Below, piece after piece: positions 1 through 9,499 of a stretch of DNA of 64,000 nt. This DNA comes from JASJBU01 sp963790775. Lineage in GTDB: Bacteria; Pseudomonadota; Gammaproteobacteria; Chromatiales; Chromatiaceae. Within the stretch, counting starts at the first letter, position 1; the number at the start of each line of letters is the position of its first letter. The notes below the pieces were generated by a model, which made no database searches, was not told where the DNA came from, and was given only the letters and a program-made list of their open reading frames with translations. The stretch is from NCBI GenBank assembly GCA_963790775.1, contig CAWBPR010000022.1, positions 1 through 64,000 of the forward strand. Direction: 5' to 3'. Position numbers and translations under genes: made by a program.

Positions 1-411
1 TGGGTTGCAAGGATATTCAGCCTGACAGATCTCCCACCTGGCTGAATCACGGGCTCAGTGAGAAATCTGGCGTTGCCCTCCCAGTCGAACAGGGGCGTGC
101 AGTTGCCGAAAACAGACGCGGCAATATTAGCCTTTACGTAGGTGGTGATTTCCAGTTTTTGCTGATGCTCCTGCAGTTGTGGATCAGACAGGAAAATTTT
201 GCTGCAACCGGTCGGCGTCTTGCAGGATTTCCACACTTTGATCAGGTGTATTGAACAGCTGGCTGCGCATCAATTGCTGCATGACAGGATAATCGAGTTT
301 GATAGGTACTCGTACAGTCTCTGCGTGAACCGGAGATACAAGGGTAAAAGTTGAAAACAGTAAAAAGACGATGCTGATGAAGGTGTATGGCTTTTTTTCA
401 GGCATATTCAT
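1..411 (-). pseudogene. Secreted protein, frameshifted and cut by window edge
   Basis: The first 75 codons (411 down to 184) start with a clear signal peptide (MNMPEKKPY, hydrophobic stretch, cleavage near VHA-ET) and then hit a TGA. From about position 205 to the window edge another frame reads on without stops as convincing protein (SKIFLSDPQLQEHQQKLE..., then a Cys/Trp-containing segment). Removing one A/T pair near 206 joins the two frames. This is either a real 1-bp insertion or an assembly error. I do not recognise the family; the product is probably periplasmic or outer-membrane associated. The 3' end lies outside the window. Confidence 0.55.
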
Positions 412-663
412 ACTTGGTTATCTTGTAGTGGTAACTCGCCTGTATCAGGCAAACCTGCGATATTCAGTGAATGGAAGATGTGGATATATACTCTATTTCG
501 ATTATTTGAGAAAGCGAAATATGTAAGGAGAAGAGGATGGTCGCGTGACCTTCACCTTTACTCCCCTCTCTATGAAGAAAGGGGACGTGCCAATATAGCT
601 ATCGCCGAGTGGCGTTCGGTAATTTAGGTGTACCCGGAGCCACAGGCTTTAACAGCTGAGGGC

Positions 664-2886
664 TCAAAGGCCAGCTACTACTGCATTGAATGTAGCGCTG
701 GGTCGCATGGCGCTTACGGTCAATGCTTTATCTGAGTGATAGTAGCCGCCGATATTGACCGCCTGTCCCTGCGCGGCATTGAGTTCCTCAACGATCTTGG
801 CTTCATTGGCGGCGAGCTGCTGTGCGACAGGGGCAAATTTCGCCTGTAGCTCCTGGTCCACTGTCTGTCCGGCCAGCGCCTCCGCCCAGTACAGGGCCAA
901 ATAGAAATGACTGCCCCGGGTATCCAGTTCACCAACCTTCCGCGAGGGTGACTTGTTGCTGTTGAGAAACTTGCCGTTGGCCTGATTAAGTGCGTCGGCA
1001 AGAATCTGCGCCTTGCGGTTGCCGCTTTTCTGCGCCAGGTCTTCCAGAGAGACGGCCAGCGCAAGAAACTCTCCCAGGGAATCCCAGCGCAGGTGACCTT
1101 CCGTGACGAACTGCTGCACATGTTTCGGCGCCGAGCCGCCGGCGCCGGTCTCAAACAGGCCGCCGCCCGCCAGCAGTGGGACGATGGAGAGCATCTTGGC
1201 GCTGGTGCCCAGTTCCAGGATCGGGAACAGGTCGGTGAGATAGTCACGCAGCACATTGCCGGTCACAGAGATGGTGTCCTTGCCGTCTTTTACCCGTTGC
1301 AGGGTCAGGCGGATGGCCTCCACCGGTGGCATGATCTGGATATCCAGCCCGCTGGTATCGTGATCCTTAAGATAAACCTCGACCTTGTCGATCAGATTGG
1401 CATCGTGGGCGCGGTTTTTGTCCAGCCAGAAAATCGCCGGATTGCCGGTCAGCCGCGCCCGGTTGACGGCCAGCTTCACCCAGTCCTGAATCGGCAGGTC
1501 CTTGGTCTGGCAGGCGCGCCAGATATCGCCTTCTTCCACGGTGTGTTCGAGCAGGGTCTTGCCCGCGTCATCAACCACCCGCACGGTTCCGTTGGCAGGG
1601 ATCTCGAAGGTCTTGTCGTGGGAGCCATACTCTTCCGCCTTCTGCGCCATCAGGCCGACATTGGTGACATTGCCCATGGTGGTGACATCGAAGGCGCCAT
1701 GCTGCTTGCAGAAATCGATCATCTCCTGGTAGATGCCCGCATAGCAGCGATCGGGAATCATCGCCTTCATGTCGTGCAGCTTGCCGTCCGGCCCCCACAT
1801 CTTCCCGGAAGAGCGGATCGCGGCCGGCATGGAGGCGTCGATGATCACATTGCTGGGCACATGCAGGTTGGTGATGCCCTTGTCCGAATCCACCATGGCC
1901 AGCTCAGGATGTTCTTTGTAGACGGCTTGAATATCCGCCTCGATCTCAGCCCTTTGCGCCTCAGGAAGACCGCCGATCTTTGCATAGACATCGCCCAGGC
2001 CATTGTTGGGGTCAACACCCAGCCCGGCAAACACCTTGGCGTGTTTGGCGAAGACATCCTGGTAATAGACCTTCACCGCATGACCGAACATGATCGGGTC
2101 CGAGACCTTCATCATGGTGGCCTTGAGGTGCAGCGATAACAGCACCCCTTTGTCCTTGGCATCCTTGATCTGTTGCTCGTAGAAGGCCCGCAGGGCGTTG
2201 CGGCTCATTACCGCGGCATCGATGACTTCTCCGGCCAGCAGGGGGGCCTTGTCCTTCAACACGGTGACCTGGCCGTCCTGATCCGTGAATTCGATTTTGA
2301 CGTCGCTAGCCTGTTCGAGAACCGCGGATTGCTCACTGGAATAGAAATCGCCGTCACTCATGTGTGCGACGTGTGACTTTGAATCCGCGCTCCAGGCGCC
2401 CATGGAATGAGGGTGCTGTTTGGCATACTCCTTCACGGGGGCGGCCACCCGGCGATCGGAATTGCCTTCTCTCAGCACCGGATTGACTGCACTGCCCAGG
2501 ACCTTGGCATAGCGGGCTTTGATGACTTTCTCCGCGTCGTTCTGCGGTTCCTCAGGATAGTCAGGAACCGCATATCCCTGGGACTGCAGCTCTTTGATGG
2601 CGGCCTGCAGTTGCGGGATCGAGGCGCTGATATTGGGAAGTTTGATGATATTGGCTTGCGGCGTCTTGGCCAGTTCGCCCAGTTCGGCCAGGGCGTCGCT
2701 CTGCTGTTGCACTGCCGTCAATTTGTCTGGGAAGTTGGCGATGATGCGTCCCGCCAGGGAGATGTCTCGGGTTTCGACCGCGACACCTGCCGCTTTGGTG
2801 AATGCCTCGATGATCGGCAGCAGGGAGTAGGTGGCCAGGGCAGGGGCCTCGTCGGTCAATGTATAGATGATTTTTGAAGTTGTCAT
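664..2886 (-). CDS. icd: Isocitrate dehydrogenase [NADP+], monomeric type
   Basis: The 740-residue product has the length and sequence of the monomeric IDH-II family, which oxidatively decarboxylates isocitrate to 2-oxoglutarate with NADP+ in the cytosol. Visible signatures are the N-terminal KIIYTLTDEAPALATYSLLP, the conserved SDGDFYSSEQS segment, and the substrate/metal region around MIPDRCYAGIYQ (about residue 377). It is unrelated in size to the roughly 415-residue dimeric enzyme. It lies downstream of acn on the same strand, separated by about 185 bp that hold a palindromic repeat, so two consecutive TCA-cycle steps are neighbours. The ATG at 2886 fits the family N-terminus. Confidence 0.96.
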   Translation of the reverse strand: MTTSKIIYTLTDEAPALATYSLLPIIEAFTKAAGVAVETRDISLAGRIIANFPDKLTAVQQQSDALAELGELAKTPQANIIKLPNISASIPQLQAAIKELQSQGYAVPDYPEEPQNDAEKVIKARYAKVLGSAVNPVLREGNSDRRVAAPVKEYAKQHPHSMGAWSADSKSHVAHMSDGDFYSSEQSAVLEQASDVKIEFTDQDGQVTVLKDKAPLLAGEVIDAAVMSRNALRAFYEQQIKDAKDKGVLLSLHLKATMMKVSDPIMFGHAVKVYYQDVFAKHAKVFAGLGVDPNNGLGDVYAKIGGLPEAQRAEIEADIQAVYKEHPELAMVDSDKGITNLHVPSNVIIDASMPAAIRSSGKMWGPDGKLHDMKAMIPDRCYAGIYQEMIDFCKQHGAFDVTTMGNVTNVGLMAQKAEEYGSHDKTFEIPANGTVRVVDDAGKTLLEHTVEEGDIWRACQTKDLPIQDWVKLAVNRARLTGNPAIFWLDKNRAHDANLIDKVEVYLKDHDTSGLDIQIMPPVEAIRLTLQRVKDGKDTISVTGNVLRDYLTDLFPILELGTSAKMLSIVPLLAGGGLFETGAGGSAPKHVQQFVTEGHLRWDSLGEFLALAVSLEDLAQKSGNRKAQILADALNQANGKFLNSNKSPSRKVGELDTRGSHFYLALYWAEALAGQTVDQELQAKFAPVAQQLAANEAKIVEELNAAQGQAVNIGGYYHSDKALTVSAMRPSATFNAVVAGL

Positions 2887-2971
2887 GTTTGTCTCTTGAT
2901 TTTTTATGATTCGACAGATAGCTCAGGAGTAGGATTCTGCTCCGATGTGAGGGTGTCGAAAGAGCCAAATA

Positions 2972-3048
2972 TGTAGGTCGGATTAGCGCAGCGTAATCCG
3001 ACAATTTGTTGACATTGTTGGGTTACGCTATCGCTAACCCAACCTACA
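2972..3048. repeat. Imperfect palindromic repeat between acn and icd
   Basis: The ends TGTAGGT and ACCTACA face each other, and each arm is itself a hairpin: GTCGGATTAC-type stem around GCGCAGC on the left, TGGGTTA-CGCTATCG-CTAACCC on the right. The arms are imperfect inverted copies of each other. This is a short non-coding dispersed-repeat or MITE-like element of a kind common in gammaproteobacterial intergenic regions. It occupies most of the icd-acn gap and may act as an mRNA processing or attenuation structure. Confidence 0.7.
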
Positions 3049-3070
3049 TTTCTGTCCGTTGAGTCCAGAA

Positions 3071-5338
3071 CTAACCGTTGAGCTCCTTGGATATCAGGTT
3101 CAACGCGCCGCCGGCCCTGAACCATTCGATCTGCAACTCGTTGTAGGTGTGATTGGCCAGGAACTCATCCGTACAGCCATCCTGGTGGGTGACCTTCACC
3201 TGGAAAGGCTTGCCGGGGGCAAACTCGGTCAGACCGAGGATATCGATGTGATCGTCCTCCTGAATCTTGTCATAGTCCGCCGGATCGGCGAAGGTCAGAC
3301 CCAGCATGCCCTGTTTCTTCAGGTTGGTCTCATGGATGCGGGCGAAGGACTTGACGATTACCGCGCCGACATTCAGATGACGTGGCTCCATCGCGGCATG
3401 TTCGCGGGATGAACCCTCGCCGTAGTTGTCCTCGGCGATGACGATGGATTTCAAGCCTTTGGCCTTATAGGCCCGCGCCACCGCTGACACCTTGTCATAC
3501 TCACCGCTGAGCAGATTCTTCACCGAGTTGGTCTCGCCATTGAAGCTGTTTACCGCACCCATCAGCAGGTTGTCGGAGATATTGTCCAGATGGCCGCGGA
3601 ACTTCAGCCAGGGTCCGGCCATGGAGATATGGTCGGTGGTGCACTTGCCCTGGGCCTTGATCAACAGCGGCATGCCGGTGTAATCCTCACCGTTCCAGGG
3701 GGCAAAGGGGGTCAGCAGTTGCAGGCGGTCGGATTCCGCAGAGACGACTATCTCGACGGCCTCGCCATTATCCGAAGGCGCCAGATAACCGGAATCCTCC
3801 ACCGCGAAACCCTTCACCGGCAGTTCCATGCCCTGGGGCTCATCCAGCTTGACTGCTTCGCCGGCCTTATTGATCAGGCTGTCGGTGAGCGGGTTGAAGG
3901 TCATGCTGCCGGCGATGGTCAGGGCGGTGACGATCTCCGGCGAGGCGACGAAACCATGGGTATTGGGATTGCCGTCGTTGCGCTTGGCGAAGTTGCGGTT
4001 GAAGGAGGTGATGATGGAGTTCTTGCGCTCCGGATCGGTGTTGTGACGCTTCCATTGGCCGATGCAGGCGCCGCAGGCGTTGGCCATCACCGTGCCGCCG
4101 ATGGCGCTGAACTTGTCGAACACCCCGTCCCGCTCGCAGGTGTAACGGATCAACTCCGAGCCGGGGGTGACGATATATTCCGCTTTGACCTCCAGCTTCT
4201 TATCGATCGCCTGCTGGGCGATGGAGGCGGCGCGGGTGATGTCTTCATAGGAGGAGTTGGTGCAGGAGCCGATCAGTCCCACCTCCAGTTTCTCCGGATA
4301 GCCCTTTTCCTTGACCACCTTGGCGAACTCGGAGATCGGGTGTGCCGCATCCGGGGTGAAGGGGCCGTTGATGTAGGGTTCCAGGGTGGAGAGATCGATC
4401 TCGATCACCTGGTCGTAGTATTTTTCCGGGTCGGCATAGACCTCGCTGTCCGCCTGCAGGTGCTGCTTGATCCGGTCGGCGGCATCCGCCACTTCGGCGC
4501 GGCCGGTCTCTTTCAGATAGCTGGCCATCTTCTCGTCATAGGCGAATATCGAGGTGGTGGCGCCGATCTCGGCGCCCATGTTGCAGATGGTGCCCTTGCC
4601 GGTGCAGGAGAGGCTGGCGGCGCCGTCGCCGAAATACTCCACGATGGCGTTGGTGCCGCCCTTGGTGGTGAGGATGCCCGCCAGCTTGAGGATCACGTCC
4701 TTGGCGGAGGTCCAGCCGCTCATCCGGCCGGTGAGCTTGACACCGATCAGCTTCGGCATCTTCAGCTCCCAGGGCATGCCGGCCATCACGTCCACTGCGT
4801 CAGCGCCACCCACACCGATTGAAATCATGCCCAGGCCACCCGCATTCACGGTGTGGGAGTCGGTGCCGATGATCATGCCGCCGGGGAAGGCGTAGTTCTC
4901 CAGCACCACCTGATGAATGATGCCGGCGCCGGGTTTCCAGAAACCGATGCCGAACTTGTCGGAGACCGACTGCAGAAAATCATAGACCTCCTTGTTCTGT
5001 TCCATCGCCACCGGCAGGTCCGAACCGGCCCCCTGGTCGGACTGGATCAGATGGTCGCAGTGCACCGTGGAGGGCACCGCCACCTGCTTGCGGCCGGAGT
5101 TGATCAACTGCAGCAAAGCCATCTGCGCGGTGGCGTCCTGCATCGCCACACGATCCGGGGCGAAATTGACATAGTCTTCACCGCGCTGGTAAGGCTGGAT
5201 ATTGTCCTGGTCTGAGAGATGGGCGTAGAGAACCTTCTCCGCCAAGGTAAGCGGGTGATTGAGTTTGTTTTTGACGGCAGTAATACGGCTGTCAAAGTTG
5301 GCGTAGATGTCTTTAATCAGATCAATATCAAATGTCAT
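3071..5338 (-). CDS. acn: Aconitate hydratase, mitochondrial-type
   Basis: The 755-residue product interconverts citrate and isocitrate using a [4Fe-4S] cluster. The N-terminus and length match the mitochondrial-type aconitase subfamily rather than the roughly 890-residue AcnA or 860-residue AcnB. Cluster cysteines are visible in GSCTNSSYED (about residue 360) and ANACGACIGQW (about 418); the swivel-domain substrate motif GEGSSREHAAMEPR is near 638. It lies between the GntR regulator and icd on the same strand. A TTGTCGACAA palindrome about 100 bp upstream, inside the end of the regulator gene, suggests control by that regulator. Confidence 0.96.
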   Translation of the reverse strand: MTFDIDLIKDIYANFDSRITAVKNKLNHPLTLAEKVLYAHLSDQDNIQPYQRGEDYVNFAPDRVAMQDATAQMALLQLINSGRKQVAVPSTVHCDHLIQSDQGAGSDLPVAMEQNKEVYDFLQSVSDKFGIGFWKPGAGIIHQVVLENYAFPGGMIIGTDSHTVNAGGLGMISIGVGGADAVDVMAGMPWELKMPKLIGVKLTGRMSGWTSAKDVILKLAGILTTKGGTNAIVEYFGDGAASLSCTGKGTICNMGAEIGATTSIFAYDEKMASYLKETGRAEVADAADRIKQHLQADSEVYADPEKYYDQVIEIDLSTLEPYINGPFTPDAAHPISEFAKVVKEKGYPEKLEVGLIGSCTNSSYEDITRAASIAQQAIDKKLEVKAEYIVTPGSELIRYTCERDGVFDKFSAIGGTVMANACGACIGQWKRHNTDPERKNSIITSFNRNFAKRNDGNPNTHGFVASPEIVTALTIAGSMTFNPLTDSLINKAGEAVKLDEPQGMELPVKGFAVEDSGYLAPSDNGEAVEIVVSAESDRLQLLTPFAPWNGEDYTGMPLLIKAQGKCTTDHISMAGPWLKFRGHLDNISDNLLMGAVNSFNGETNSVKNLLSGEYDKVSAVARAYKAKGLKSIVIAEDNYGEGSSREHAAMEPRHLNVGAVIVKSFARIHETNLKKQGMLGLTFADPADYDKIQEDDHIDILGLTEFAPGKPFQVKVTHQDGCTDEFLANHTYNELQIEWFRAGGALNLISKELNG

Positions 5339-5426
5339 CTTTCAGTGTCTCTAAAGTTTATGTGTAATGAACAGGTTTAATTGCAGGAAATTCGTGTTGA
5401 CTGTCGGGTTATTGAATCCAAACAAG

Positions 5427-6110
5427 TTAGTCTGAATTGTCGACAAGGCCGAGCATGCGTTCCAGGTTTTCCCGGGAGGCGCGTACATGACGGCGCATCA
5501 TCAGCTCTGCCATCTCTCCATCACCGGCAGCGATCACATCCACGATATAGCGATGTTCCGCGAGTGCCGGCCTGGCGCGTTGGCTGGTCATGCCGAATTT
5601 ATGGCGATACATGCGCACCAGATGGTAGAGGTCGTCGCACAGCAGATTGATGAGACGGCTGTTGTGGCTGCCCTGGACGATGAGGTAATGAAAATCGAGG
5701 TCGCCCACATGTTGAAAATGGGTGTTGCCATCGTCCCGCTCAATCTGTTGACCGTGCTCAGTCACCAAGGCCTTGAGTTGAGCGATCTCAGGTGCGGTCA
5801 TGTGCTCTGCTGCCAATCTTGCGGCCATGCCCTCCAGGGCTTCCCGCACATGATAGATCTCCAGCAGTTGCTCACTGCTGAGTTCCACTACCCGTGCGCC
5901 GATATTGGGTTTGCGGGTCACCAGGCTGCAGGCCTCCAGGCGGCCTATGCCTTCACGCAGGGAAGCCCGGCTGACCTGCAGCCGTTTTGCCAGATCCGGC
6001 TCACTGATCTTGCTGCCTGGGGGAATGTCGCCTTCGACGATGGCCGAACAGAGGGTTTCGAAAACCCAGTCACTCAGGGTTGTGGCGTCGTTTTGTGTGG
6101 CTGGGATCAT
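5427..6110 (-). CDS. GntR-family regulator, FCD (FadR-type) subfamily
   Basis: 227 residues. An N-terminal winged helix (about residues 12-75, with LAKRLQVSRASLREGIGRLE as recognition region) is followed by an all-helical FCD ligand-binding domain whose Asp/His residues (HVREALEG, HYLIVQGSHNSRL, HVRASREN) fit the metal-dependent carboxylate-binding site of the family. It is transcribed divergently from maeB and sits directly upstream of acn and icd. Two exact inverted copies of ATTGTCGACATAT lie in the divergent promoter and a third related palindrome lies at its own 3' end. A local regulator of malate/citrate metabolism is the likely role; the ligand is unknown. Confidence 0.88.
   Translation of the reverse strand: MIPATQNDATTLSDWVFETLCSAIVEGDIPPGSKISEPDLAKRLQVSRASLREGIGRLEACSLVTRKPNIGARVVELSSEQLLEIYHVREALEGMAARLAAEHMTAPEIAQLKALVTEHGQQIERDDGNTHFQHVGDLDFHYLIVQGSHNSRLINLLCDDLYHLVRMYRHKFGMTSQRARPALAEHRYIVDVIAAGDGEMAELMMRRHVRASRENLERMLGLVDNSD
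5437..5446. promoter_or_regulatory. Candidate GntR operator upstream of acn
   Basis: TTGTCGACAA is a perfect 10-bp palindrome with the same core as the two sites in the gntR-maeB promoter. It is formed by codons for LVDN at the C-terminus of the regulator and lies about 100 bp before the acn start, so it could serve an acn promoter inside the regulator gene. Because it also codes, chance cannot be excluded. Confidence 0.45.
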
Positions 6111-6120
6111 AGACTATAAA

Positions 6121-6133
6121 ATTGTCGACATAT
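6121..6133 (+). promoter_or_regulatory. GntR operator, proximal to regulator gene
   Basis: ATTGTCGACATAT begins 10 bp upstream of the regulator start codon. It is the exact reverse complement of the second site at 6182-6194. The core resembles the palindromic operators of FCD-type GntR regulators. The position suggests autorepression. Confidence 0.7.
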
Positions 6134-6181
6134 ATGGCTCAGGGGACGAAATTATTGCCATAATAAGCGCAATGTCAAGAA

Positions 6182-6194
6182 ATATGTCGACAAT
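6182..6194 (+). promoter_or_regulatory. GntR operator, proximal to maeB
   Basis: ATATGTCGACAAT is the exact reverse complement of the site at 6121-6133. The two centres are about 61 bp apart, close to six helical turns, so two regulator dimers could sit on one DNA face and control both divergent promoters, possibly by looping. Confidence 0.7.
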
Positions 6195-6317
6195 ACTGGT
6201 TCGGGTCTTATTGCAGCTTATTATGATGATGACATGAAGTTAACCGCATCAGCCTCAGGTGCGTTACTATATGCGGTTATTCTGATTGTTACCTTTCCGT
6301 TCATAGCAGGTCTGTCC

Positions 6318-8574
6318 ATGTCTGAAGAATTGCGCCGTGCGGCGCTCGATTACCATCAGTTTCCCAAACCCGGCAAGCTGGAGATCAAGGCCACTAAACC
6401 ACTGGCAAATCAGCAGGATCTCGCATTGGCCTATACACCGGGAGTGGCGGATGCCTGCCGGGAGATAGAAAACGATCCGTTGACTGCGGCCAAGTATACC
6501 GCGCGCGGCAACCTGGTGGCGGTGGTCACCAATGGCACAGCGGTGCTCGGCCTGGGTGCGATCGGTGCGCTGGCTTCGAAGCCGGTGATGGAAGGCAAGG
6601 CGGTGCTGTTCAAGCAGTTCGCCGATATCGACGTGTTCGACATCGAGGTGAACGAGACCGATCCTCAGCAGTTCATCGACACCGTGGCGCGTCTTGAACC
6701 CACCTTCGGCGGCATCAACCTGGAGGATATCAAGGCGCCGGAATGCTTTGTCATCGAGCAGGGGCTGAAGGAGCGCATGAACATCCCGGTGTTCCATGAT
6801 GACCAGCATGGCACCGCCATCGTGGTCTCTGCGGCCATTCTGAACGGCCTCAAAGTGGTGGGTAAGTCGATCGATCAGGTCAAACTGGTGACTGCGGGGG
6901 CCGGCGCTGCCGCCCTGGCCTGTCTCGGCCTGCTGGAGAAGCTGGGGCTTAAAAGAGAGCATATCCTGGTTACCGACATCGCCGGTGTGGTCTATGCAGG
7001 GCGCACCGAGGAGATGGATCCCTATAAGGCCATCTATGCGCAGCAGACAGACTGCAGAACCCTGCAGGAGGCGTTGCAGGGTGCTGATCTGTTTCTTGGC
7101 CTCTCCGCTGCCGGGGTGCTCAAACCCGCCTGGCTTGCAGACATGGCTGCGCGACCACTGATCATGGCGCTGGCCAATCCTACCCCGGAAATTCTCCCGG
7201 ACGAGGCCCGGGCGGCGCGTCCCGATGCGGTGATCGCCACCGGGCGTTCCGACTACCCCAACCAGGTCAACAACGTGCTCTGTTTCCCGTTTCTGTTCCG
7301 CGGCGCACTGGATGTGGGGGCCACTGAGATCAACAGTGAGATGAAGATGGCCTGCGTCAAGGCCATCGCCGAACTGGCGCGGGCGGAGGCCTCGGATATC
7401 GTCCGCTCCGCCTATGGCGGGCAAACGCCTGCAGTTCGGGCCGGACTACCTGATTCCAAAACCTTTCGATCCACGCCTGATGGAGACCGTCCCATTGGCG
7501 GTAGCCAGGGCGGCGATGGAGTCGGGGGTGGCGCAGCGGCCGCTGGAAGATATGAATGCCTATCGGCAGCGCCTGCATCATCATGTTTTTCGTACCGGGA
7601 TGACCATGAAACCGGTATTCGACAAGGCGCGGGAGAAATTCACCCGCCTGGTATACGCCGAAGGAGAGGAGGAAAAAGTACTCCAGGCAAGCCAGCAGGT
7701 GATCGATCAGCAGATCGCCCGTCCGATACTGATTGGCAGGCGGGATGTCATCGAACAGCAGATCGCGGACCTTGGCCTGAGCATGCAGGTGGAGCGGGAC
7801 TGCGACCTGCTCGACCCGCTGGACAACCCGCACTATGACTACTACTGTGATTTTCTGTACAAACGGGTTAATCGCCGGGGTTATTCACCCAAGGAGGCCG
7901 CGACATCTGTGCGCCAGAACCTGACTACCCTGGCGGCGGTGATGGTGGCGAACAATGATGCGGATGCCATGATCTGCGGTACCGTCGGGCGTTACCAGAA
8001 CCATCTGAAACAGGTCGAACTGGTGCTGGGGCGCAGGCCAGGGGTGCGTCACCTCACTTCCATGCGGGCATTGGTGTTGCACTCCGGTACGATCTTCATC
8101 ACAGATACCTCGGTGCAGGTTGACCCGGATGCCGAGGCCATCGCCGAGATCGTCAAACACTGTGCCGATGAGGTGCGCTGGTTTGGTATCGAACCCAAGG
8201 TGGCGCTGCTTTCCCACTCCAATTTCGGCAGCAGTGACTCCCCCTCGGCGCTGAAGATGCGCGAGGCCATGGCGCTGATCAATGAACGACAGCCGGACCT
8301 GGTCGTGGAAGGGGAGATGCATGCCGACCTGGCGCTGTCCGAAAGACTGCGTAACGATCGCTTTCCCAATTCCCGTCTGCAGGGTAAGGCCAATCTGCTG
8401 GTGATGCCGAACCAGGATGCGGCGAATATCGCCTTCAACATGCTCAAGGTATTGGGCGAGGGGATCTCCATCGGCCCGATCCTGGTGGGAACCCCCAAGT
8501 CGGCGCATATCGCCACTCCGGGGGTCTCGGTGCGCGGGCTGCTCAATCTCTCGGCGCTGTCGGCGGTCAGATAG
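6318..8574 (+). pseudogene. maeB: NADP-malic enzyme/phosphotransacetylase fusion, frameshifted
   Basis: The first frame encodes the malic-enzyme half (AYTPGVADACREI, FKQFADIDVFDIEV, FHDDQHGTAIV, Rossmann motif VTAGAGAAALACLGLL). The second frame encodes the rest of that half (QFGPDYLIPKPFDPRL) and the complete C-terminal PTA_PTB-like domain. The switch lies at the AAA near 7422-7424; removing one A restores GGQRLQFGPDY. The span is 2257 nt, one base over a multiple of three, and would give 751 residues, normal for MaeB. MaeB converts malate to pyruvate with NADP+; the PTA-like domain is regulatory. The start is set at MSEELRRA; an in-frame upstream ATG at 6234 would add an unlikely hydrophobic leader. 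Either a real 1-bp insertion or a sequencing error. Confidence 0.9.
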
Positions 8575-8699
8575 CTGCCGGTATTGATGATCGGTTTCCC
8601 GCCGGTTGCCAGGCTCAAGTCAATTGCGCAGGGGATTCAGCCGTCAGGTCAATCCGGAGGATCGGCGTGAATAGCACTGTTTATTGTGCTGAATCAGGT

Positions 8700-8705
8700 T
8701 ATAAT
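8700..8705 (+). promoter_or_regulatory. -10 element of the ffs promoter
   Basis: TATAAT lies about 23 bp before the predicted 5' end of the SRP RNA. A weak -35 (CTGTTT, 8677-8682) sits 17 bp upstream. The predicted start near 8712 implies a short 5' leader removed by processing, as is usual for 4.5S RNA precursors. Confidence 0.55.
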
Positions 8706-8727
8706 CCTGCCGCGTTTCCAGTTCTAT

Positions 8728-8842
8728 GGCGGACGACATCGGTCCCCCCGCAACGTGAAGCTGCGAACCCCGTCAGGCCCGGAAGGGAGCAGCGGCAGTA
8801 GTGGAATCGTGTGCCGGGGTGTGGCTGGTGTCGGCTGCCACC
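8728..8842 (+). ncRNA. ffs: Signal recognition particle 4.5S RNA
   Basis: The conserved apical domain is unmistakable: GTCAGGCCCGGAAGGGAGCA on the tetraloop side and GTGTGCCGGGGTGTGGCTGG on the other strand. The 5' GGCGGACGACATC pairs with the 3' GGTGTCGGCTGCC to close the long hairpin. It binds Ffh to target nascent membrane proteins to the translocon. In relatives such as Pseudomonas I recall ffs lying next to dnaX; here an island of about 14 kb separates them. Confidence 0.93.
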
Positions 8843-8862
8843 TAATTCTTTCCCCGTGTGAA

Positions 8863-8925
8863 TCGCGCCCATGGGGCGCTCCTGCAGACACCACATTCGT
8901 GTGTAGGAGCGGGCCATGCCCGCGA
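8863..8925. repeat. REP pair downstream of ffs
   Basis: Two oppositely oriented REP units: a divergent left copy (CGCGCCCATGGGGCGCTCCT) and a consensus right copy made of the GTAG tetranucleotide followed by the hairpin GCGGGC-CAT-GCCCGC. Same family as the repeats flanking the RAYT gene. Confidence 0.8.
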
Positions 8926-8932
8926 TGCAAAT

Positions 8933-9415
8933 CTACAGCAGTTCCTCTAGTGAAGTCAGATCTTCCACACCAGCCATATCCGCCAGCATGCGGGTGTACT
9001 CTCGCAGCTGTTGCTGTTTGAATGTGAGATCCTCTCGAAACTCTGCACATCTGGCTGGATCGTCCAACGCGCCTTCCAATGACAGCCGATGCCATTTGGC
9101 GGTAAATGGCCTGACCACTTGATTCAACACCACGATGGCGATCTTGGTGAAGCTGCTGCAATCCCGCCCATGTTGGCGGATGATCTCCCGGGTCAGCGGA
9201 AAGAGTCGGTAGACGCTCTCCAGGGCGGTTTTCTCGTTACCATGAGACTCCGGCAACGGTTGGGTAGTGATCCGGGTCAGCAGCTCGATATAGAGATCCC
9301 AGGCGGCATCCTGGTCTGCCGTCTGTGGTTGCCACTCCATCTCAAGGAACTTGGCATTGATCTTCAGCGAGACCATGTCCCAGTTGTCCAGCCATTTACG
9401 TAATTTCACCGCCAA
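8933..9415 (-). CDS. Conserved-looking protein of unknown function (160 aa)
   Basis: A soluble, helix-rich 160-residue product with no signal peptide or membrane segment. It is Trp-rich at the N-terminus (KWLDNWDMVSLKINAKFLEMEW) and acidic at the C-terminus (GVEDLTSLEELL). I do not recognise a family. It is divergent from the TIR-NACHT gene, with about 85 bp between starts, at the left edge of the conflict/DGR island. A role as regulator or partner of that system is only a guess. The open frame, codon usage and start beside a divergent promoter support a real gene. Confidence 0.7.
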   Translation of the reverse strand: MAVKLRKWLDNWDMVSLKINAKFLEMEWQPQTADQDAAWDLYIELLTRITTQPLPESHGNEKTALESVYRLFPLTREIIRQHGRDCSSFTKIAIVVLNQVVRPFTAKWHRLSLEGALDDPARCAEFREDLTFKQQQLREYTRMLADMAGVEDLTSLEELL

Positions 9416-9499
9416 CCTCCTGGCTTGCTAAACAGTTGCATCCGAACTGAGTGTAACGTTCAATGGCGGTGTCAGAAAGAGGAAGAAAAACCAGAGCGA

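Noticed and set aside
541..600. CCCCT...AGGGG inverted repeat near 560-585 as icd terminator
   Set aside because: Weak stem with no T-run and about 80 bp from the icd stop; not enough to call.
3590..4822. 410-codon open frame antisense to acn
   Set aside because: Shadow of a GC-rich gene; the sense strand has a perfect aconitase with all motifs. The same applies to the antisense frames over icd (1093-2139) and maeB (6267-7424).
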